Below are positions 53,230-62,009 of a stretch of 64,000 nucleotides of DNA, in pieces. The stretch covers positions 1,054,001 to 1,118,000 of the forward strand of contig JADJAC010000011.1 of NCBI GenBank assembly GCA_016704425.1. Reading direction: 5' to 3'. The notes below the pieces were generated by a model. It was not told the origin of the DNA. It was given only the letters and a program-made list of their open reading frames with translations, and made no database searches. How positions within the stretch are numbered: the first letter of the stretch is position 1; each line of letters starts with the position of its first letter. This DNA comes from Sphingomonadales bacterium (GTDB taxonomy: Bacteria > Pseudomonadota > Alphaproteobacteria > Sphingomonadales > Sphingomonadaceae). Both the position numbers and the translations under genes were made by a program.

Positions 53230-54900
53230 TTATTTTGCGATAAGCCCGTTGGCTGCGCTGAGTACTGCCCGCACACTCGCTGTCGCGACGTCTTCATCGA
53301 TGCCGACGCCCCATACAGTACGGCCATCGGCTGTCCGGCATTCGACGTATGCGGCAGCGCGAACGTTTGTGCCCTGGCCCATTGCATGTTCGCTATAATC
53401 AGCGATTTCGAGGCCGATCGAGAAGCTTTGATTCAGCGTTGCGACCACGCTTGAAATCAAGCCATTTCCTCGACCGCTGACTGACTGTTCACGGCCGTCA
53501 ATCGCGATCTTGCCAGCAAAGATGCGATCGCCATTTGCGGCTCTCGTCTCATCATACTCGACGAGCTGATAATGTTGCGGCGTGTTCAGGCAATAGGCAC
53601 GCTGGAATACGTCCCAGATATCGCCTGCGTGGAGTTCTCGGCCGACCTTGTCTGCAAGTTCCTGAACATGGCGAGAGAAGTGCGCCTGCATTTTCTTTGG
53701 CAGCTTCAGCCCCTGATCCTGCTCCAGAACCCAGGCAAAGCCACCCTTGCCGGATTGTGAATTCACCCGGATCACGGCTTCGTAGGAGCGCCCAAGGTCT
53801 GCCGGATCGATAGGCAGGTACGGGACTTCCCAAAGGTCGTCATTGCGAGCTGCCTGCGCGGCAAACCCCTTCTTGATCGCGTCCTGGTGGCTGCCTGAAA
53901 ACGCCGTGAAGACCAGTTCGCCAGCGTAGGGGTGGCGGGGATGCACGGGCAGGTCGTTGCAATATTCGACTGTCTTGATGACCTCATCGATGTCCGAAAA
54001 ATCGAGGCCGGGGTTTACGCCCTGCGTGTACATGTTGAGCGCCACGGTAACGAGATCGACATTGCCTGTGCGTTCGCCATTGCCAAACAAGCAGCCTTCG
54101 ACCCGGTCGGCTCCAGCCAGCAAACCAAGCTCCGTCGCTGCAACGCCCGTTCCGCGATCATTATGGGTATGAAGGCTGATGATCACGCTTTCACGGTTTG
54201 GAATGTTGCGCCCGAAATATTCTATCTGGTCCGCATAAATGTTGGGGGTTGCGGCTTCGACTGTTGCAGGCAGGTTGAAGATGATCGGTCGTTCGGGAGT
54301 GGGTTTCAGTATCTCCATGACCGCAGCGCAGCATTCGAGGCTGAAATCGAGCTCCGCGGTTGAAAAGGTCTCGGGCGAATATTCGAAGTGCCATTCCGTA
54401 TCCGGCTGCTTTGCTGCTTCGTCGCGCAGAATCTTGGCCCCGGTGATGGCGATGTCCCGAATTTCGCTTGTCTCCATCTGGAAGACGATGCGGCGCCACA
54501 TGGGCGAAACCGCGTTGTAAAGGTGCACAATCGCGGCACGAGCACCTCGCAGGGAGTCGAAGCTCGTGCGGATCAGGTCTTCGCGCGATTGGGTGAGAAC
54601 CTGAACCACAACATCATCCGGGATGCGCCCTGATTTGACCAGTCCCGAGATGAAATCAAACTCTGTGGCACCAGCGCTCGGAAACCCGACTTCGATTTCC
54701 TTCACGCCAATCTTGAGCAGCAGGTCGAAAAAGCGAGTCTTCTTTTCCGCGTCCATCGGATCGACAAGCGCCTGATTGCCGTCGCGCATATCCGTTGAAA
54801 GCCAGCGTGGCGCATGCGTGATTGTTCGCCCCGGCCATTGACGGTCTGGCAGGTTGATCTGCGGGAACGGGCGGTATTTTTGAGATGGATTGCGCAACAT
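53230..54900 (-). CDS. leuA: 2-Isopropylmalate synthase (type 2, long form)
   Basis: First committed step of leucine synthesis: acetyl-CoA plus 2-oxoisovalerate. The 556-residue yeast-like form contains the metal/catalytic motif DMRDGNQALVDPMDAEKK, SLHTHNDRGTGVAA (metal His), EGCLFGNGERTGNVDLVT and a C-terminal regulatory LeuA dimer domain (SGRGNGLISSVVATL). Start 54900 is preferred to a TTG at 54915, which would use its own Shine-Dalgarno AAGAGAAG as codons. A leader peptide with four consecutive Leu codons lies 88-147 bp upstream. Confidence 0.95.
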   Translation of the reverse strand: MLRNPSQKYRPFPQINLPDRQWPGRTITHAPRWLSTDMRDGNQALVDPMDAEKKTRFFDLLLKIGVKEIEVGFPSAGATEFDFISGLVKSGRIPDDVVVQVLTQSREDLIRTSFDSLRGARAAIVHLYNAVSPMWRRIVFQMETSEIRDIAITGAKILRDEAAKQPDTEWHFEYSPETFSTAELDFSLECCAAVMEILKPTPERPIIFNLPATVEAATPNIYADQIEYFGRNIPNRESVIISLHTHNDRGTGVAATELGLLAGADRVEGCLFGNGERTGNVDLVTVALNMYTQGVNPGLDFSDIDEVIKTVEYCNDLPVHPRHPYAGELVFTAFSGSHQDAIKKGFAAQAARNDDLWEVPYLPIDPADLGRSYEAVIRVNSQSGKGGFAWVLEQDQGLKLPKKMQAHFSRHVQELADKVGRELHAGDIWDVFQRAYCLNTPQHYQLVEYDETRAANGDRIFAGKIAIDGREQSVSGRGNGLISSVVATLNQSFSIGLEIADYSEHAMGQGTNVRAAAYVECRTADGRTVWGVGIDEDVATASVRAVLSAANGLIAK

Positions 54901-54938
54901 GATTCTTCTCTTCAAAGCCTGAATGGGGTCTGGATTTG

Positions 54939-54999
54939 GCCCTTAGGCAGCATCTGCGCAGGCAACACCCGCACATTCATGACGCGCCTAAGGGCGCGT
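54939..54999 (-). promoter_or_regulatory. Attenuator-type RNA structures in the leuA leader
   Basis: Two exclusive pairings can be drawn. A local hairpin ACGCGCC-CTTA-GGCGCGT (54982-54999) includes the last codons of the leader peptide. The 10-base GCCCTTAGGC inside it (54986-54995, minus-strand reading) is exactly complementary to GCCTAAGGGC downstream (54939-54948). When the downstream copy is free, it can instead form a hairpin with AGGC ahead of TTTGAAGAG (GCCT/AGGC and GGG/CCC). Leader translation would choose between them. Whether the final structure terminates transcription or hides the leuA Shine-Dalgarno is not settled by sequence. Confidence 0.65.
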
Positions 55000-55047
55000 A
55001 AGTCGAAGGAGAAGAAGGGCAGGAGCCGAATTCATTATGAGGCGCAT
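54988..55047 (-). CDS. leuL: leuA leader peptide with four consecutive Leu codons
   Basis: A 19-residue open frame between dnaA and leuA: MRLIMNSAPALLLLRLTRP, Leu codons CTT CTT CTC CTT, then CGA, CTT. Its stop lies in the loop region of the hairpin that overlaps an exclusive long-range pairing. A second in-frame ATG (55035) gives 15 residues. No clear Shine-Dalgarno is visible, a weakness of the call. Stalling at Leu codons when leucyl-tRNA is scarce would alter folding ahead of leuA. Confidence 0.7.
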   Translation of the reverse strand: MRLIMNSAPALLLLRLTRP

Positions 55048-55070
55048 ATGCCGCGCGTCTGGCAGCTTGT

Positions 55071-56453
55071 CTAGCCCTCAAGCACCCGGATGAGCGTGCG
55101 GACATCATTGTCGATCTCGCTGTCTTCGCCCCTCAAGCGCTCGATCTGGCGGACGGCATGGATCACGGTGGTGTGATCACGCCCGCCAAACCGCCTGCCT
55201 ATTTCCGGCAGCGAACGCGGTGTCAGCTGCTTTGCGAGATACATGGCAATTTGGCGCGGGCGGGCAACTTCACGGGCACGACGCGCAGAAACCATTTCCG
55301 CATGCCGGATACGGAAATGTTCCGAAACCCGTCGCTGGATTTCGTCGATAGTAATGCGTCGCCTGCTGGCCCTGAACATGTCGGCCAGGACTTCTTCGGC
55401 GAACTCAATCGTGACAGGCCGATTTCCAAGAGAGGCATAGGCCAGCAGTCGATTCAAACCACCCTCAAGTTCGCGAACATTTGTAGCAAGCCGGGCGGCG
55501 AGCAGGTCAAGAACCTGATCTTCAATCGCAACACCCTCGATGGCCGCAGCCTTGGCTCCAATGATTGCGCGACGAAGCGTATAATCCGGCGGCTGGATAT
55601 CGACCACGAGGCCTTGGGTGAGGCGGGAGAGGATGCGTCCTTCCACTCCGTCAAGCGCCTGTGGCGCTCGATCGGCGCTGATGACGAGTTTTCGGCCCGA
55701 GGACATCAGTTCGTCAACCGTGTGAAGGAATTCCTCCTGTGTCGAATCCTTGCCAGCGATGAACTGCACATCATCGATCATCAACAGGTCTGCGGAGCGC
55801 AGTCTTGTCTTGAATGTGATGGTGTCTCGCGCGCGCATTGCAGAGACGAAGTCGAACATGAAGCGCTCGGCTGACATATAGAGCACCCGGGCAGTCGGAT
55901 GGGTGCGCTGATATTCATGGCCGATTGCGTGCAGCAGATGCGTTTTGCCCTGGCCGGTCTGCGAATGAATATAAAGGGGATTGAACCGCATCGACGTGCC
56001 GCTTGCAAACGTCTGCGAAGCGTTGGCAGCAACGGCGTTTGCTGGGCCCGTCACGAAACGCGAAAACGTCAGTCGCGGATCGAAGGTGTGGCCGTCCGGT
56101 TTGGCGGCCGGCGCCGCATGTGGCCGATCCAGCTTCGCTTCGTAACGTTCAGCTGCTTCACCTGCGACTTCGATGCAAATGCCACGCACTTGCGGACTTG
56201 CAGCCTTCCACGCTTGCGCCAATCGCTCACCGTGATGCGTGCGCACCCAGCTCGCCATGAATTCAGAAGGAAGTGAAAGGCGGACCATGCCTTCCTCGGC
56301 AAGCCAGCCTGCGAGAGCAACCGGCTTGAGCCAGTGATCGAAACTTCGAGCACCAATGCTCTGGCGCAGCGATTTGCGTATGTCGTCCCAGGCCCGTGCC
56401 AGCGCGTCGCTCCCGGTAAGATCCAAGGAATTAATGGACGGCGGCAACGACAT
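55071..56453 (-). CDS. dnaA: Chromosomal replication initiator DnaA
   Basis: AAA+ ATPase that opens the replication origin. The 460-residue protein has an N-terminal domain I (about 15-90), a short linker, the AAA+ domain III with P-loop SQTGQGKTHLLHAIG, Walker B LLMIDDVQFIAGKDSTQEEF, and a sensor/arginine-finger region (GVEGRILSRL). The C-terminal domain IV carries the DnaA-box signature FGGRDHTTVIHA. In the P-loop, Ser stands at the first Gly of the GxxxxGKT consensus; the rest is intact. It is followed by the leuA leader. No DnaA-box cluster was found in the upstream gap. Confidence 0.96.
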   Translation of the reverse strand: MSLPPSINSLDLTGSDALARAWDDIRKSLRQSIGARSFDHWLKPVALAGWLAEEGMVRLSLPSEFMASWVRTHHGERLAQAWKAASPQVRGICIEVAGEAAERYEAKLDRPHAAPAAKPDGHTFDPRLTFSRFVTGPANAVAANASQTFASGTSMRFNPLYIHSQTGQGKTHLLHAIGHEYQRTHPTARVLYMSAERFMFDFVSAMRARDTITFKTRLRSADLLMIDDVQFIAGKDSTQEEFLHTVDELMSSGRKLVISADRAPQALDGVEGRILSRLTQGLVVDIQPPDYTLRRAIIGAKAAAIEGVAIEDQVLDLLAARLATNVRELEGGLNRLLAYASLGNRPVTIEFAEEVLADMFRASRRRITIDEIQRRVSEHFRIRHAEMVSARRAREVARPRQIAMYLAKQLTPRSLPEIGRRFGGRDHTTVIHAVRQIERLRGEDSEIDNDVRTLIRVLEG

Positions 56454-56805
56454 GAATCAGGAAACTCCCCCAATGGCTTAAACCGACATTTTGCGCCCAG
56501 CCCCCCGGCAACACGCAACTCCCGAACCCGAAACAACTAGGCCGGGAAAAAACTTTTTACTGGCAAGAACAGCGGCAGACCGATTCGCCCGCCGCTTGAG
56601 ATGATTTTTAGGGACGCTGAGGCCAAGCGATCAAGAGTTCGCGTGTCAAAAAAATGAAATAAACACTGTTGACTCGATCAACCGCGCGAATCCGTTAACC
56701 TAATCTAATCTATTGAAAACACGATAAAAAATAGCGGGGGGTCATTTTCAATGTTTTGCGAATCGTGGATTCAGCTTGGGTTCTGAGGTCGCTGCATTGC
56801 ACAAT
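56454..56805. other. AT-rich intergenic region between rpsT and dnaA, no gene seen
   Basis: About 350 bp with no credible open frame. The segment 56540-56760 is clearly AT-richer than its surroundings and includes tandem TAATC repeats (56700-56710) and several A/T runs. I found no consensus DnaA box (TTATCCACA or close variant) on either strand, so it is not recognisable as oriC. It should contain the dnaA promoter. Confidence 0.6.
56605..56634 (-). promoter_or_regulatory. Candidate dnaA promoter
   Basis: On the minus strand TTGATC (56629-56634) and TAAAAA (56605-56610) are separated by 18 bp, about 150 bp before the dnaA start. TTGACA at 56644-56649 is a better -35 but lacks a good -10 at 16-18 bp. 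A prediction only. Confidence 0.35.
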
Positions 56806-56837
56806 GAAAAGCCCGCCGATCCAGGGATGGGCGGGCT
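56806..56837 (-). terminator. Rho-independent terminator of rpsT
   Basis: On the minus strand AGCCCGCC (56830-56837) and GGCGGGCT (56810-56817) form an 8-bp perfect stem with a 12-base loop, followed by TTTCATT. It begins 26 bp after the rpsT stop. Confidence 0.88.
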
Positions 56838-56862
56838 CGTGCTCCGAAGCGGGACGCTCCGA

Positions 56863-57126
56863 TCAGGAAAGTGCGGACACGGCCTTTGTAAGACGCGAAA
56901 ACTTGCGTGATGCTGTGTTCTTGTGGAGCACTCCGCGTGCAACCCCGCGAGCGAGCTCTGGCTGAACGGCGGCAAGCGCTGCAGCGGCAGCCGACTTGTC
57001 ACCAGCTGACAGGGCGGATTCAACCTTCTTCACGAAAGTCCGGATACGGCCAACGCGGTTGCCGTTGATTTCCGCGCGACGTTCGTTGCGACGGATGCGC
57101 TTTTTTGCTTGCGGCGTATTCGCCAT
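56863..57126 (-). CDS. rpsT: 30S ribosomal protein S20
   Basis: An 87-residue basic helical protein of the small subunit: MANTPQAKKRIRRNERRAEI at the start, RIRTFVKKVESALSAGDK and GVLHKNTASRKFSRLTKAV. Start 57126 is fixed by the family N-terminus. It lies upstream of dnaA on the same strand as in many alphaproteobacteria, but an intrinsic terminator separates them. Confidence 0.96.
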   Translation of the reverse strand: MANTPQAKKRIRRNERRAEINGNRVGRIRTFVKKVESALSAGDKSAAAAALAAVQPELARGVARGVLHKNTASRKFSRLTKAVSALS

Positions 57127-57225
57127 GCCATAACCCTCAAAAACAGTGCAAAAGAAAAAGCGGCGCAGAATCATCCGCACCGACCCGGACGCGCCATTAG
57201 CCAAGAGGCGCGAACGGGTCAACCA

Positions 57226-58038
57226 TTAACGCTGGCATTTGGCGCAGTAAAAGGTCGAGCGCCCGCCATCGATGCGGCGCAGGACAGGCTGGCCGCATTG
57301 GCAAGTCTCTCCCTCCCGGCCATAGACTCGCCATTGCTTGAAAAAATATCCAAGTTCGCCGTCAGGCCGCGCATAGTCGCGCAGTGTAGATCCGCCCGCT
57401 TCGATTGCCGATGCCAGAACGTTCTTGATGGCCTGTACGAGGGGCTTGAGGCGCGCGGTTGCAACCTGGCCCGCCGGCTTGTGGGGTTTTATTCGCGCCA
57501 TGAACAAGGCTTCGCAAACATATATATTCCCAAGTCCGGCCACGATCCGCTGGTCAAGCAGCAGGGACTTAATTGGTGCGTTTCGGCCTTCGAAGGCTGC
57601 CTGCAACACTTTGGCAGAAAAGGCATCGCTCAATGGTTCCGGGCCAAGCGCCCGAAAAGTGGGCCAATCTGCGATCATGTCCGACTTCATTAGATCGAGC
57701 GATCCGAACCGCCGGTGATCGTTAAGCGCGAGCAGCCTTCCAGTTGCGGTTTCGAGGATCAGGTGGTCGTGCTTTTCAATCTCTGCAGGGTCGACACGCC
57801 ACCTGCCCGACATGCCAAGATGGAAAACGAGGGTATCGCCGCGATCCGTATCTATCATTCCATATTTCGCGCGTCGACGAAGGCCGGTAATTCGCGCACC
57901 AGTCAGCCGCTGTCGCAGATCAGGCGGAATGGGCCGCCGCAGGTCCGCCCGGCGGGGCTCCACGCGAGCGAGCACTTCACCGTCCAGCACGGTGGCGAGC
58001 CCGCGCACGGTTGTTTCGACTTCAGGCAATTCAGGCAT
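57226..58038 (-). CDS. mutM: Formamidopyrimidine-DNA glycosylase
   Basis: Base-excision repair enzyme for 8-oxoguanine. The 270-residue protein has the N-terminal catalytic Pro-Glu (MPELPEVETTVRGL), the Lys in FHLGMSGRWR, the helix-two-turn-helix (LLLDQRIVAGLGNIYVCEAL), and a C-terminal zinc finger CQCGQPVLRR...TFYCAKCQR. Divergent from ubiE with 45 bp between the starts, so the promoters overlap. Confidence 0.96.
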   Translation of the reverse strand: MPELPEVETTVRGLATVLDGEVLARVEPRRADLRRPIPPDLRQRLTGARITGLRRRAKYGMIDTDRGDTLVFHLGMSGRWRVDPAEIEKHDHLILETATGRLLALNDHRRFGSLDLMKSDMIADWPTFRALGPEPLSDAFSAKVLQAAFEGRNAPIKSLLLDQRIVAGLGNIYVCEALFMARIKPHKPAGQVATARLKPLVQAIKNVLASAIEAGGSTLRDYARPDGELGYFFKQWRVYGREGETCQCGQPVLRRIDGGRSTFYCAKCQR

Positions 58039-58083
58039 GGATTTGCGCTAGCGGCAGCGCTGCCCCTTGGCTAGAGCGACCGC

Positions 58084-58815
58084 ATGAGCGAGACTGTATC
58101 TTTCGGGTATCAAGAGGTTGCCCCCGTCGAAAAGACCAAGCGCGTAAGGCAGGTCTTTTCGAGTGTGGCGGAAAACTATGACCTGATGAACGACGCGATG
58201 TCGGGGGGCATGCACCGCCTCTGGAAGGATCGCTTCGTGCGACGCGTCAAGCCTCGCGAAGGGGAAATGGTTCTCGACATGGCTGGGGGCACAGGAGACA
58301 TTGCCTTTCGCATGCAGGCCCTTGGTGCCTTGATCACCGTTGCCGATATCAATCCTGACATGCTTGCGGTCGGGATCGAGCGGGCGCAAAAGAGAGAAAT
58401 CGGCGGGTTGAGCTGGTCGGAGCAGAATGCCGAGCAACTGACCTTCGATGACAAGAGCTTCGATGCCTATACCATAGCCTTTGGTATCAGGAACGTGACC
58501 CACATCGACAAGGCTCTCTCTGAGGCATATCGCGTCCTGAAGCGCGGCGGCCGCTTCTTCTGCCTGGAGTTTTCGACAACGCTTTGGCCGGGATTTGCGG
58601 AAGTCTATGATGCCTATTCCCACAAGCTTGTGCCAAAACTCGGCAAGCTTCTGGCCAAGGACGAGGAAAGCTATCGCTATCTGATCGAGTCGATTCGTCG
58701 CTTTCCGGACATGTCGGCCTTCGAAGGCATGATCCGCCAAGCCGGGTTCATTCGCACCAATGTCGAGCCACTGCTCGGCGGCCTGGTGGCTATACACAGC
58801 GGCTGGAAGATTTGA
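58084..58815 (+). CDS. ubiE: Ubiquinone/menaquinone C-methyltransferase UbiE
   Basis: SAM-dependent methylation in ubiquinone synthesis. The 243-residue protein has the UbiE entry segment VRQVFSSVAENYDLMNDAMS, the SAM loop VLDMAGGTGDIAFRM, and YTIAFGIRNVTHIDKAL with RVLKRGGRFFCLEFS. First gene of the ubiE-ubiB-coaBC-dut-moeB-like operon; its stop overlaps the next start by TTGA. Confidence 0.96.
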   Translation: MSETVSFGYQEVAPVEKTKRVRQVFSSVAENYDLMNDAMSGGMHRLWKDRFVRRVKPREGEMVLDMAGGTGDIAFRMQALGALITVADINPDMLAVGIERAQKREIGGLSWSEQNAEQLTFDDKSFDAYTIAFGIRNVTHIDKALSEAYRVLKRGGRFFCLEFSTTLWPGFAEVYDAYSHKLVPKLGKLLAKDEESYRYLIESIRRFPDMSAFEGMIRQAGFIRTNVEPLLGGLVAIHSGWKI

Positions 58816-60350
58816 CCGCTCGTACAATCCATATTTGGCGGACGCTCAAATGGGGGCGGACGCTTGCGCGCAACGGCGCTTTGCTTGGCATCGAACGCGA
58901 TGGTAATGCGCCCGCAGCCCTGCGTCGTCTGGTCCGTATCGCCCGGCTAGGAAGTTTTCCGCCAAATCCGCCTGCTTATGCCAAGGCGTTCGAGCAGATT
59001 GGCCCTGCCGCAGTCAAATTGGGACAATCGCTCGCAACGCGTCCCGACCTCGTGGGCGAGGAAGCGGCCCGCGACCTTCTGCGCTTGCAGGATTCGCTGC
59101 CGCCTGTTCCCTATGCCAGGATCAAGGCCGCGATTGAAACGGGGCTGGGAGCGCCTGTTGAAACCCTGTTTCGTTCGATCGATCCCGAACCGGTTGGTGC
59201 CGCATCCATCGCACAGGTCCACCGGGCGGTCACGACGGAAGGCCGCGATGTTGCAGTCAAGGTTTTGCGCCCCGGCATTGAAGAGAAGTTCGCCGGCGAC
59301 ATCGAGACCTATGAATGGATTGCTGCCCAAGCGGCGGCACGTGGTGGCGAGATTGCTCGCCTCCGCCCACGAGAGGTGATCGCGACCTTCAAGCAATGGA
59401 CACTTCGCGAACTCGATCTCAGACGAGAGGCCGCTTCAGCCTCTGAACTGTCCGATGCGATGAGCGGGGAAGACGGTTATGTGGTCCCTGAGATTGACTG
59501 GCAGCGCACGAGCCGCCGCGTGATGACCCTCGATTGGGTCGAAGGGATCAAGCTCACAGATCGCGAAGCACTTGTAGCGGCAGGCCATGATCTCAATCAT
59601 CTGGCGAAGACTTTGGTGCGGGCCTTTCTTCGCCAGGCAATTGCCGAAGGCTTTTTTCATGCCGACCTCCATCAGGGCAATCTCTTCGTAACGCCGGAAG
59701 GCAGGATCGCGGCGATTGATTTCGGCATCATGGGGCGGGTCAACCGTCAGGCGAGGCTCTGGCTGGCCGAGATCCTTCACGGTCTGATCACAGGCAATTA
59801 TCGCCGCGTGGCGGAAATCCATTTTGATGCGCAATACGTGCCCGGCCATCACAGCATCGATGAATTCACGACAGCGTTGAGAGCGGTTGGCGAACCGATC
59901 CGGGGTGTTCCCGTGAAGGACATAAGCGTCGGCAATATGCTTGACGGCCTTTTTGCAATCACGCGCGAATTCGACATGCCGACCCAGCCGCACCTGCTGC
60001 TGCTGCAAAAGACAATGGTCATGGTTGAAGGCGTTGCATCCACGCTCGATCCAGAAATCAACATGTGGGAAGTGTCCGGTCCGTTTGTTTCGGAATGGTT
60101 GCGCGACGAACTGGGCCCCGAAGCCGTTCTTGCCAACCATCTGCAGCGTGCAATCAGGGCAATTGGAGATTTGCCCGACCTGCTTCGCAGGATCGAGGCA
60201 GCCTATCCCAAGCCGGGTGCTGCGCCGCCAGCTCCTCCGCTGCCCGAGATTGAAGTCGGGCCCCGCCGTTGGCTCAGAAGCCTTGGCTGGAGCCTCCTTG
60301 GTGCTCTTGCTGGTGTGGCGATCGCCAGCGTCCTATATGGGTGGGTATGA
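58812..60350 (+). CDS. ubiB: UbiB/ABC1-family atypical kinase
   Basis: Needed for ubiquinone synthesis, probably extracting lipid intermediates with an atypical kinase fold. The 512-residue protein has the KxGQ motif (AAVKLGQSLATRPDLV), the Ala-rich loop AASIAQVHRA in place of a P-loop, FFHADLHQGNLF and AIDFGIMGRVN. A C-terminal membrane helix follows (LGWSLLGALAGVAIASVLYG). The start codon is TTG at 58812, supported by the 4-bp overlap with ubiE and by family length. Overlaps coaBC by ATGA. Confidence 0.94.
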   Translation: MTARTIHIWRTLKWGRTLARNGALLGIERDGNAPAALRRLVRIARLGSFPPNPPAYAKAFEQIGPAAVKLGQSLATRPDLVGEEAARDLLRLQDSLPPVPYARIKAAIETGLGAPVETLFRSIDPEPVGAASIAQVHRAVTTEGRDVAVKVLRPGIEEKFAGDIETYEWIAAQAAARGGEIARLRPREVIATFKQWTLRELDLRREAASASELSDAMSGEDGYVVPEIDWQRTSRRVMTLDWVEGIKLTDREALVAAGHDLNHLAKTLVRAFLRQAIAEGFFHADLHQGNLFVTPEGRIAAIDFGIMGRVNRQARLWLAEILHGLITGNYRRVAEIHFDAQYVPGHHSIDEFTTALRAVGEPIRGVPVKDISVGNMLDGLFAITREFDMPTQPHLLLLQKTMVMVEGVASTLDPEINMWEVSGPFVSEWLRDELGPEAVLANHLQRAIRAIGDLPDLLRRIEAAYPKPGAAPPAPPLPEIEVGPRRWLRSLGWSLLGALAGVAIASVLYGWV

Positions 60351-61573
60351 CTGGCAAACGAATCCTGCTGATCGTGGGCGGCGGCATCGCGGCTTACAAG
60401 GCCTGCGAGCTGGTCCGGCTGCTCAGGAAGGACGGCGTGTCGGTGCGCTGCGTACTCACGCAAGCGGCGCAGAAATTCGTGACGCCAATGACACTCGCCG
60501 CGCTCAGCGAGGACAAGGTCTACACCGACTTGTTCGACCTGAAGGACGAGGCCGAAATGGGCCATATCCAGCTTTCCAGGCAGGCCGATCTTGTCGTTGT
60601 GGCGCCCGCCACGGCTGATCTGATGGCGAAAATGGCGCAGGGTATTGCAGACGACCTGGCGACGACACTCTTGCTGGCGACCGACAAGCCCGTGCTTGCG
60701 GCACCTGCAATGAACGTTCGCATGTGGCAGCACGCTGCTACGAGGCGCAATGTGGCGACCTTGCGGCATGATGGCATCACTGTTCTGGAGCCTGATGAAG
60801 GGCCGATGGCTTGCGGAGAATTCGGCCCCGGTCGCTTGCCTGAGCCTGAGGCCATTCGTGCAGCGATCGGGCGCGCTTTGGCACATCAGGCTGTTGATGT
60901 TCTGGCCGACCAGCCAGACTTTGCGGGCAAGCAAGGGCAGCGGCTTCTTGGGAAGCATGTCATAGTGACGGCTGGACCGACGCACGAGCCGATCGATCCT
61001 GTCCGTGTCATTGCCAACCGATCGTCAGGCAAGCAGGGCTTCGCCATTGCTGATGCACTCGCCCAGGCGGGAGCACGCGTAACACTTGTGGCCGGGCCAG
61101 TAGACCTCGCAACGCCTGCGGGCGTAGATCGAATCAATGTGGAAACTGCCCGCGAGATGCAGGCCGCGGTCCAGACGGCCCTCCCTTCAGACGCGGCGGT
61201 TCTTGTGGCAGCCGTTGCTGACTGGCGAGTCGATGAAGCAACGGAAAAGCTGAAAAAGGAAAACGGACCGCCAGCGCTCAACTGGCACAAGAATCCCGAT
61301 ATTCTCGCGGGACTGGCACAATCACCTGAGCGGCCCAGGCTTCTGGTTGGCTTTGCGGCAGAAACCGAAACGGCAGTGGAGCATGCTCAGGCCAAACGTG
61401 TCCGCAAAGGCTGCGACTGGATCGTTGCCAATGACGTTTCCGTGGACAAGATGGGTGGAGAAAACAATCGTGTTCACCTGATCACTGAAATGGGGACGGA
61501 GAGCTGGGAGCGCATGTCGAAGGTGGACGTCGCGCGCAAACTTGTTGAAAAGATTGCTGATGCACTTGCCTGA
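60347..61573 (+). CDS. coaBC: Bifunctional phosphopantothenoylcysteine decarboxylase/synthase
   Basis: Two steps of coenzyme A synthesis. The N-terminal CoaC flavoprotein domain (about 1-185) has LIVGGGIAAYKACELVR, VVAPATADLMAKMAQG and APAMNVRMWQHAAT. The C-terminal CoaB domain (about 190-405) has VTAGPTHEPIDPVRVIANRS, KLKKENGPPALNWHKNPDIL with the Lys of the signature, and GFAAETETAVEHA. It is coupled to ubiB upstream and overlaps dut by 14 bp. Confidence 0.95.
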   Translation: MTGKRILLIVGGGIAAYKACELVRLLRKDGVSVRCVLTQAAQKFVTPMTLAALSEDKVYTDLFDLKDEAEMGHIQLSRQADLVVVAPATADLMAKMAQGIADDLATTLLLATDKPVLAAPAMNVRMWQHAATRRNVATLRHDGITVLEPDEGPMACGEFGPGRLPEPEAIRAAIGRALAHQAVDVLADQPDFAGKQGQRLLGKHVIVTAGPTHEPIDPVRVIANRSSGKQGFAIADALAQAGARVTLVAGPVDLATPAGVDRINVETAREMQAAVQTALPSDAAVLVAAVADWRVDEATEKLKKENGPPALNWHKNPDILAGLAQSPERPRLLVGFAAETETAVEHAQAKRVRKGCDWIVANDVSVDKMGGENNRVHLITEMGTESWERMSKVDVARKLVEKIADALA

Positions 61574-62009
61574 GATCTCCATTGCCATTCAGCGCCTGTC
61601 GCACGGGGAAGGTTTGCCGCTGCCTGCTTACGCCACGGACGGAGCAGCAGGCATGGATGTGGTTGCCGCCGAGGATGTCGATCTGGCGCCCGGCGCACGC
61701 CACGCAGTAGCCACAGGCTTTTCATTGGCGATTCCTCACGGATTCGAAGTCCAGGTGCGTCCGCGCTCGGGTCTTGCTCTCAAATTCGGCATAACCTGCC
61801 TCAACACACCGGGAACGATCGACAGCGACTATCGGGGCGAAGTCAAGGTGATCCTCGCCAATCTCGGGAGCGAACCCTTTGCGGTTCGACGCGGCGACCG
61901 GATTGCCCAGCTTGTTCCTGCTCCAGTGCAGCGCGCAAATTTTCTCGAGGTTGCCCATCTTGACGAGACCGAGCGCGGAGCAGGGGGCTTCGGCTCGACA
62001 GGCATATGA
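61560..62009 (+). CDS. dut: dUTP diphosphatase
   Basis: Hydrolyses dUTP to dUMP, keeping uracil out of DNA. The 149-residue trimeric enzyme has all five motifs: TDGAAGMDV, VRPRSGLALK, GTIDSDYRGEV, RGDRIAQLVPAP and RGAGGFGSTG. Start 61560 is inside the end of coaBC; a TTG at 61542 is the alternative. The stop overlaps the next start (ATGA). The coaBC-dut pairing is widespread. Confidence 0.95.
   Translation: MHLPEISIAIQRLSHGEGLPLPAYATDGAAGMDVVAAEDVDLAPGARHAVATGFSLAIPHGFEVQVRPRSGLALKFGITCLNTPGTIDSDYRGEVKVILANLGSEPFAVRRGDRIAQLVPAPVQRANFLEVAHLDETERGAGGFGSTGI

Noticed and set aside
56454..56862. Possible oriC between rpsT and dnaA
   Set aside because: The region is AT-rich, but no DnaA-box consensus was found on either strand, and in many alphaproteobacteria the origin is not next to dnaA.
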